In this document: one piece after another, positions 5,795 through 10,208 of the stretch | Position numbering within the stretch: the stretch's first letter is position 1 | How the letters are laid out: each line of letters opens with the position of its first letter | Origin: Thiorhodovibrio sp. | GTDB lineage: Bacteria > Pseudomonadota > Gammaproteobacteria > Chromatiales > Chromatiaceae | Assembly: GCA_007128075.1 (NCBI GenBank) | Contig: SKYD01000286.1 | Location: 1 to 10,208, forward strand | Direction: 5' to 3' | Length of the DNA stretch: 10,208 bases | Position numbers and translations under genes: made by a program | Notes under the pieces: model-generated | Told to the model about the DNA's origin: nothing | Databases searched by the model: none | Seen by the model: only the letters and a program-made list of their open reading frames with translations

Positions 5795-6790
5795 ATGGCT
5801 CAGGTTGCGGTGATTGGTGCCGGCTCTTGGGGCACCGCGCTGGCGTTGCATTTATGCCGAAATAACCATCAGGTGCGACTGTGGGGGCATGAGCCAGACC
5901 ACATCGCCCAGCTTTGTGCGCATCGTGAAAATCGCGCCTTCTTGCCTGGCTTTCCGCTGCCCCCCACCCTTCAGCCAGTCGCCACCCTAGAGGCGGCGCT
6001 CGATCAGGTGCAGGCACTGCTGATTGTGGTGCCTAGTCAATTTTTCGCCACGACGATTGAACAGCTCGCCCCACTGCTCGCCCCTGGTTTGGGGCTGGCG
6101 TGGGCAACCAAGGGCTTTGATCCCGCCAGTGGTCGGCTGTTGCATCAAATCGCCCGTGAACGCGCTGGACAGCGTGAGTTTGGGGTGTTATCCGGGCCGA
6201 GTTTTGCCACCGAGGTTGCCCGCGGGCTGCCAACAGCAGTCACTGTTGCTGCCTCCAGTCGCGCCTATGCCCAATCACTTGCCGAGCTGGTGCATGGTGA
6301 GCGGTTTCGCGCTTACCTACAGGATGACCTCATTGGGGTGCAGGTCGGTGGTGCAGCAAAAAATGTGCTGGCGATTGCCACCGGCATTGCCGACGGGCTG
6401 GGCTTTGGAGCCAACACCCGCTCGGCACTGATTACTCGCGGACTGGCGGAGATGATTCGGCTTGGGTTGGCACTCGGCGCTCGGCGTGAGACCTTTCTCG
6501 GACTTGCCGGGCTGGGCGATCTAGTGCTCACCTGCACTGATAACCAATCGCGCAATCGGCGACTGGGGCTGGCGCTGGCGCAAGGTCAGTCTTGCGAACA
6601 GGCATTGGCAGAAATTGGTCAAGAAGTGGAGGGGATCGTCACCGCGCAAGCGGTGCATCAATTATCGCTGGCGCATCAGGTGCAGATGCCAATTGCCGCT
6701 GAGGTCTATGCCGTGCTCTATGAAGCACGCACCCCGCAAGAAGCAACCCAGCGTTTGCTCGAACGGGCGCGTACTAATGAATTAGACTAA
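5795..6790 (+). CDS. gpsA: NAD(P)H-dependent glycerol-3-phosphate dehydrogenase GpsA
   Basis: This 331-residue cytosolic enzyme reduces dihydroxyacetone phosphate to sn-glycerol 3-phosphate, the backbone of phospholipids. The Rossmann motif GAGSWGTALA lies at 8-17. ATKGFD (104-109) carries the substrate lysine Lys106, LSGPSFATEVA covers 132-142, and GAAKNVLAI carries the catalytic Lys189. They are followed by GFGANTRSALITRGL (203-217), GLGDLVLTC (239-247) and NQSRNRRLG (250-258). All family signatures are intact and the length is normal. It starts 12 bases after secB and ends 2 bases before the GTG of hldE, so translation of the two is probably coupled. I see nothing unusual in it. Confidence 0.98.
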   Translation: MAQVAVIGAGSWGTALALHLCRNNHQVRLWGHEPDHIAQLCAHRENRAFLPGFPLPPTLQPVATLEAALDQVQALLIVVPSQFFATTIEQLAPLLAPGLGLAWATKGFDPASGRLLHQIARERAGQREFGVLSGPSFATEVARGLPTAVTVAASSRAYAQSLAELVHGERFRAYLQDDLIGVQVGGAAKNVLAIATGIADGLGFGANTRSALITRGLAEMIRLGLALGARRETFLGLAGLGDLVLTCTDNQSRNRRLGLALAQGQSCEQALAEIGQEVEGIVTAQAVHQLSLAHQVQMPIAAEVYAVLYEARTPQEATQRLLERARTNELD

Positions 6791-6792
6791 CA

Positions 6793-8247
6793 GTGTTTTC
6801 CGTCACCGCTGTGCCGGCGGACTTTGCAAAACAGCGAATTGTGGTGGTTGGCGACCTGATGCTTGATCGTTATCTGTGGGGCAAGGTCGAGCGCATCTCG
6901 CCCGAGGCACCGATTCCCGTGTTGCACTTGCAGCGCGAGACTGAGGTGTTGGGTGGGGCGGCGAATGTTGCGCACAATTTAGTGGGGCTTGGTGCTCAGG
7001 TGGCGATTGCTGGCGTGGTCGGCTCTGATGATGCCGGCACAAATCTTAAACAAGCATTGACTGTGGCACAGATTGATCAGTTGGCAGTGCCGACGCTGAC
7101 TGATCGTCCCACCACTTGCAAAACCCGGGTGATGGGGCATCGCCAGCAGATGCTGCGTATTGACCACGAAAATTGTCGGCCGCTCTCTTCCTTTGCTGAG
7201 GCGCAGCTCCGAGATGCTTGCGTGGCAGCGTTGCCCACCACCGACGCACTGTTGCTTTCTGATTATGCCAAAGGAGTGTTGAGCGAGTCGCTGTGTGCGA
7301 CATTGATCGAACAGGCGCGGGCGCATGGTGTGCCAGTGCTGGTTGATCCCAAAGGACGCGACTTTGCCCGTTATCGCGGTGCGACCCTGATCACCCCCAA
7401 CCGCACCGAATTAGCCCAAGCACTGGGGCTTGCCGCCAGCGATCTTCCCGCGTTGCTGGAGGCTGGAGCCAAAGCACGCATCCACTGGGCGTTGGATTGG
7501 CTGGTGGTCACTTTGGGCGAACTGGGGCTGGCACTGATTGGCGATCATGGGATCACCCAATTGCCCGCGCAAGCGCGGGAAGTGTTTGATGTTTCGGGGG
7601 CTGGGGATACGGTGATTGCGGTGTTGACGGTGGCGTTGAGTGCTGGGCTAAGTGTTGCCGATGGGGCACAGTTGGCGAATCTGGGCGCAGGCGTGGTGGT
7701 CAGTCGTGTCGGCACCGCGCCCTTGACCCATGCCGAGCTACAAACCGCGCTGACAGGTGAAACCGCACATCCGCCAACTAAACTGTATACGCTGGCACAA
7801 ATCCAGCGTCAGGTTGCACAATGGCGGGCGCATGGTGAACGAATTGTTTTTACCAATGGCTGTTTTGATCTGCTTCACGCTGGCCATGCCCGCTATTTGG
7901 CACAGGCGCGGCGTTATGGGCAGCGGCTGGTGGTGGGGCTGAATAGCGACCGCTCGGTGCGCACTCTCAAAGGTGCATCACGACCGCTGATGCCCGAACA
8001 CGACCGCGCTGAATTATTGGCAGCGCTCAGTGCCGTTGATGCCGTGGTGTTGTTTGATGACGACACGCCGCTGGAGCTGATCTGCGCTCTGCGCCCCGAG
8101 GTGCTCGCCAAGGGTGCGGATTATCGTCCCGATCAGGTCGTCGGGGCAGCAGAGGTGACCAGTTGGGGTGGGCAACTGGTGCTATTGCCTATTCTTGAAC
8201 ACCGTAGCAGCAGTGCGCTGATTGCGCGTCTCGCCGATCTTGACTAG
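6793..8247 (+). CDS. hldE: Bifunctional heptose 7-phosphate kinase / heptose 1-phosphate adenylyltransferase HldE
   Basis: This 484-residue fusion makes ADP-D-glycero-beta-D-manno-heptose for the LPS inner core, together with GmhA, GmhB and HldD. Residues 1 to about 325 are a PfkB/ribokinase-type kinase. It has VVVGDLMLDRYLWG (17-30), the GGAANVA motif (54-60), LLSDYAKG (154-161), DPKGRDFARYRGA (185-197) and the anion-hole motif DVSGAGDTV with catalytic base Asp272. Residues about 345-484 are the nucleotidyltransferase, with TNGCFDLLHAGH (354-365, the HxGH motif) and GLNSD (382-386). The length matches E. coli HldE (477). The start is GTG at 6793, 2 bases after gpsA, without a clear Shine-Dalgarno; a second GTG at 6811 is possible. 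Its presence implies an LPS-bearing Gram-negative cell with heptose in the core. Confidence 0.97.
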   Translation: MFSVTAVPADFAKQRIVVVGDLMLDRYLWGKVERISPEAPIPVLHLQRETEVLGGAANVAHNLVGLGAQVAIAGVVGSDDAGTNLKQALTVAQIDQLAVPTLTDRPTTCKTRVMGHRQQMLRIDHENCRPLSSFAEAQLRDACVAALPTTDALLLSDYAKGVLSESLCATLIEQARAHGVPVLVDPKGRDFARYRGATLITPNRTELAQALGLAASDLPALLEAGAKARIHWALDWLVVTLGELGLALIGDHGITQLPAQAREVFDVSGAGDTVIAVLTVALSAGLSVADGAQLANLGAGVVVSRVGTAPLTHAELQTALTGETAHPPTKLYTLAQIQRQVAQWRAHGERIVFTNGCFDLLHAGHARYLAQARRYGQRLVVGLNSDRSVRTLKGASRPLMPEHDRAELLAALSAVDAVVLFDDDTPLELICALRPEVLAKGADYRPDQVVGAAEVTSWGGQLVLLPILEHRSSSALIARLADLD

Positions 8248-8728
8248 CAAACCGCTGATCAATGACACGCCCCCTTCTGGGGTGTGGCTGCGGGCAATGA
8301 CGGCGGCTGATCTGGCGGCGGTGTTTGCAATCGAGCACCGCGCCCATGTTGCCCCCTGGAGCCAAACCATGCTCGGCGATTGTCTCACTGCGGGCTATTG
8401 CTGTTTGGTGATCGAGCGCGAGACAGAGATCATTGGGCATGGCATCATGCAGCGCATTGTTGACGAATGCCATATTCTTAATCTGTGCATTGCTCCCGAA
8501 CATCAGCGGCAGGGGCTAGGGTGTGTGCTGTTGCGCCGCTTGCTGGCATTGGGTCGCCAAAATGCTGCCACCATGGCTTTTTTAGAGGTGCGTGCCTCCA
8601 ATCACAGCGCGCTCAAGCTCTATCAGCGCGAGGGGTTTAATGAAATCGCGCTTCGTCCTCAGTATTACCGCACAACACAGGGGCGCGAGGATGCGATTGT
8701 GATGGCCTGTGCGTTGCTGGACGATTAA
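8240..8728 (+). CDS. rimI: Ribosomal protein S18-alanine N-acetyltransferase RimI
   Basis: This GNAT-fold enzyme acetylates the N-terminal alanine of ribosomal protein S18. Sequence marks are IEHRAHVAPWS (31-41), the acetyl-CoA loop QRQGLG (89-94), FLEVRASN with the probable catalytic Glu116, and LYQREGFNEI with Tyr128. The C-terminal block is YYRTTQGREDAIVMA (142-156). These agree closely with E. coli RimI (148 residues). The start is unclear because there is no in-frame ATG before the domain. TTG at 8240 (162 residues, overlapping the hldE end by 8 bases) is used here, while TTG at 8222 and GTG at 8282 (148 residues, the E. coli length) also fit. GTG at 8282 lies within a hairpin. The gene probably depends on transcription from upstream. 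Confidence 0.93.
   Translation: MTSKPLINDTPPSGVWLRAMTAADLAAVFAIEHRAHVAPWSQTMLGDCLTAGYCCLVIERETEIIGHGIMQRIVDECHILNLCIAPEHQRQGLGCVLLRRLLALGRQNAATMAFLEVRASNHSALKLYQREGFNEIALRPQYYRTTQGREDAIVMACALLDD
8266..8286 (+). other. Short GC-rich hairpin at the hldE-rimI junction
   Basis: CACGCCCC at 8266-8273 can pair with GGGGTGTG at 8279-8286 (one G-T pair) around a 5-base loop. It begins 19 bases after the hldE stop and covers the possible GTG start of rimI at 8282. No T-run follows, so it is not an intrinsic terminator. It may be chance within coding sequence or may limit use of that GTG. Confidence 0.3.
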
Positions 8729-8778
8729 TTTTTCACGCCTCGCTACAATTGCTAGTTACTATCATTCGAGATGTTGTC

Positions 8779-8783
8779 AAGGA
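8779..8783 (+). promoter_or_regulatory. Shine-Dalgarno of the mobB-aldolase fusion
   Basis: AAGGA lies 9 bases before the ATG at 8793. The 64-base gap after rimI also contains TACAAT at 8744-8749, a good -10 match, but no convincing -35 at the right distance, so a separate promoter is likely but not shown. Confidence 0.5.
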
Positions 8784-8792
8784 ATTTGAGCA

Positions 8793-9875
8793 ATGCTTGC
8801 TGAGCGACTTGTCCCCTGTATTGGTTTCGTTGCGCCGAGCGGCACCGGCAAAACCACGCTGCTGCGTGCTTTAGTGCCACTGCTGCAAGCCCGTGGGCTG
8901 CGGCTGGGGTATCTCAAGCATGCCCATCATGGCTTTGATCTCGACACCCCGGGCAAGGACAGCCATCAGCTACGCGCCGCAGGTGTCGAGCAGGTGTTGA
9001 TCGCTTCCGATGAACGCTGGGCGTTGCTCAGTGAAGGCATGCTGGAGCCAACGCTAGACGCGCTGTTGCCGCGCTTTGATGCGCAGCGCATTGACCTAGT
9101 GCTGGCTGAAGGCTTTCGGCGCAGTCATTACCCCAAAATCGAGGTACACCGCGCCACCAGCGGTGCGGAGTTTCTCTATCCCGATGATCCTGACATCATC
9201 GCCATTGTCGCCGATTCTCCATTTTATGATCTTCCATTGCCAGTTCTACCGCTCGATCAACCCGCCCAGATTGCCGATTATCTGCTTGCTCAGTTAGCCA
9301 CCCAATCACCGCAGTTCGCATCGCCCCGCACTGAATTAGTGACCTATTATCAACGGCTGCGCCGCTATGGTTACAATGATGCCGAGTCGGGCAATGCCTC
9401 GGTGCGCGTCGGAGAGAGCTTTTTAATCACCCCCAGCGGTGCGGCGGCGGATGATCTGACTGTCGATGAATTGATCCTATGTCCACTCGACGGCGAATTA
9501 CCACCAGGTGTCTCATTTGATGCACAGTTACATCAACTCACTTATCAGCAGCAACCGCAAGCGGGTGCGATCTTGCACAGTCATGGTGCTGATTCCATCG
9601 CCGCGAGTTTGCGGGGTGCTGATTTTGTGCCGCTAGATTTTGAAGGGCGACATTATTTTTCATCAGTGCCCGTGCTGCCAGTGCCTGCTAATATGGATCG
9701 CTATCTTGAGCAGATTCCTACCCAGGTCGCGGCAACGCTGGCAACCCATCCGATTTTGATGATAGCCAGCCACGGGGTTTATGCCTGGGGCAACAACCTG
9801 CGCCAGGCGTACAAATGGACCTGCGCACTGGAATTATCTGCCAAAATTGTGCGGCTGGTGACGCACCACCGCTGA
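8793..9875 (+). CDS. Fusion of MobB (molybdopterin-guanine dinucleotide adaptor) with a class II aldolase/adducin domain
   Basis: Residues 1 to about 168 follow E. coli MobB: a P-loop at 14-21 (APSGTGKT, with Ala in the first Gly position), KHAHHGFDLDTPGKDSHQLR (42-61), SDERWALLSE (72-81) and LVLAEGFRRSHYPKIEV (102-118). MobB binds GTP and assists MobA in making the guanine dinucleotide form of the molybdenum cofactor. Residues about 178-360 are a class II aldolase/adducin domain, with SGNASVR (199-205), TPSG (213-216), the zinc ligands His262 and His264 in LHSHG, and His327 in ASHGVYAWG. The catalytic acid, Glu73 in FucA, aligns with Asp243. The frame is continuous, with only a short linker (169-178). 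Class II enzymes cleave, epimerise or dehydrate small sugar phosphates; the substrate is unknown. The fusion is unusual, and any link between the two activities is inference. Confidence 0.9.
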   Translation: MLAERLVPCIGFVAPSGTGKTTLLRALVPLLQARGLRLGYLKHAHHGFDLDTPGKDSHQLRAAGVEQVLIASDERWALLSEGMLEPTLDALLPRFDAQRIDLVLAEGFRRSHYPKIEVHRATSGAEFLYPDDPDIIAIVADSPFYDLPLPVLPLDQPAQIADYLLAQLATQSPQFASPRTELVTYYQRLRRYGYNDAESGNASVRVGESFLITPSGAAADDLTVDELILCPLDGELPPGVSFDAQLHQLTYQQQPQAGAILHSHGADSIAASLRGADFVPLDFEGRHYFSSVPVLPVPANMDRYLEQIPTQVAATLATHPILMIASHGVYAWGNNLRQAYKWTCALELSAKIVRLVTHHR

Positions 9876-9902
9876 GCCAATTAGCAACAACATAAACCAA
9901 AC

Positions 9903-10026
9903 CTTAATACTACTTTGTTAGATTTCGGATAACCGCTTGATTTAGCAGCGTATTTTGATCAGGTGCCTTCCTGAAAATAGCAGCAAAATCAAATACTTGC
10001 CTGCGAGATAACAAAGTAGAACTAAG
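9903..10026. repeat. Long imperfect inverted repeat (about 124 bases) able to form one extended hairpin
   Basis: The non-coding gap between the fusion gene and the last gene is almost filled by one interrupted palindrome. The outer arms hold a perfect 11-base pair, CTACTTTGTTA at 9910-9920 and its complement at 10009-10019. CTTA at 9903-9906 pairs beyond these with TAAG at 10023-10026. Further in, TTGATTT (9937-9943) pairs with AAATCAA (9986-9992), and GC pairs separated by A-A mismatches follow. ATTTT at 9952-9956 pairs with AAAAT at 9974-9978, and CAGG at 9960-9963 pairs with CCTG at 9970-9973 around a 6-base loop. It is more AT-rich than the genes around it. It could be a miniature mobile element, a regulatory hairpin or a transcription boundary. 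I see no clear target-site duplication and no second copy in the window. Confidence 0.7.
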
Positions 10027-10040
10027 ATCAAGAGTATTTT

Positions 10041-10208
10041 ATGTCTGATAGCAATTATCGAGAAGTCAGTTCGCGTTCTTGGTTTAGCCGCTTGCTTGGT
10101 TCCCTGACGGGGATATTGGTGGGGCTGCTGTTGGTGGCGGTGACCATTGGTGTGCTGTGGTGGAACGAAGGGCGGGCGATCAACCGCGCTCGCGCACTGG
10201 ATGAGGGG
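10041..10208 (+). CDS. TMEM43 family membrane protein, N-terminal part only
   Basis: The frame opens with ATG at 10041 and runs 56 codons to the window edge. The segment starts with a polar stretch ending SRSWFSRLLGSLTG (11-24). One membrane helix follows (about 22-41), then the WWNEGRAINRARALDEG pattern (40-56). That order (Ser-Trp-Phe before a helix, then a Trp-Asn-Glu-Gly-Arg-Ala sequence and a Leu-x-Glu-Gly) is what I recognise from bacterial TMEM43-type proteins, whose function in bacteria is unknown. A weak AAGAG lies 6 bases upstream. The gene sits 15 bases beyond the long inverted repeat at 9903-10026, so its leader or promoter must lie in or beside that hairpin. Confidence 0.8.
   Translation, partial: MSDSNYREVSSRSWFSRLLGSLTGILVGLLLVAVTIGVLWWNEGRAINRARALDEG

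Noticed and set aside
6024..6431. Open frame of 135 codons inside gpsA
   Set aside because: It is an out-of-frame reading of a gene with all GpsA motifs intact, and its composition (many Cys, Trp, Pro) is typical of a shadow frame.
6793..8247. Kinase-nucleotidyltransferase fusion as a novel two-domain enzyme
   Set aside because: This is the standard architecture of gammaproteobacterial HldE, with both active sites intact and normal length.
8744..8765. Promoter in front of the mobB-aldolase gene (TACAAT or TATCAT as -10)
   Set aside because: Neither -10 candidate has a believable -35 at 16-18 bases; the nearest, TGGACG at 8718-8723, is 20 bases away.

Overview
The window reads as chromosomal DNA of a gammaproteobacterium. 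The block envC-ctpA transcribed away from a membrane rhodanese (yibN type), secB and gpsA is the arrangement I know around E. coli yibN-grxC-secB-gpsA / gpmM-envC. The protein sequences of SecB, GpsA, HldE, RimI, YajL and MobB all look gammaproteobacterial. A sulfide-sensor-like ArsR regulator and an Uma2-family protein would fit a sulfur bacterium (Chromatiales or a relative), but that placement is inference.

Left half, minus strand (3864 to 1): four genes lie head to tail with small gaps. They are envC (periplasmic amidase activator with a dead LytM domain), ctpA (S41 carboxyl-terminal processing protease), yajL (DJ-1/PfpI family) and a polyprenyl-phosphate sugar-phosphate transferase of the WecA/WbpL family that runs off the window. 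The theme is envelope maintenance and surface polysaccharide.

Centre, plus strand (3884 to 8728): an ArsR-type repressor with two cysteines placed as in SqrR/BigR, then a membrane-anchored rhodanese behind its own promoter, an Uma2-family protein where grxC is expected, secB, gpsA, hldE and rimI. From the rhodanese to rimI the genes are nearly contiguous. Protein export (SecB), phospholipid precursor synthesis (GpsA) and LPS heptose synthesis (HldE) again point to envelope biogenesis. RimI modifies ribosomal protein S18.

Right end: a separate gene encodes an unusual fusion of MobB (molybdenum cofactor) with a class II aldolase domain. It is followed by a non-coding stretch of 165 bases, almost filled by a 124-base imperfect inverted repeat, and by the start of a TMEM43-family membrane protein cut by the window edge.

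The observations most worth following are the ArsR/rhodanese pair with its inverted repeat over the promoter, the MobB-aldolase fusion, the Uma2 gene in the grxC position, and the long hairpin at 9903-10026. I saw no CRISPR array, tRNA, rRNA or recognisable transposase gene.
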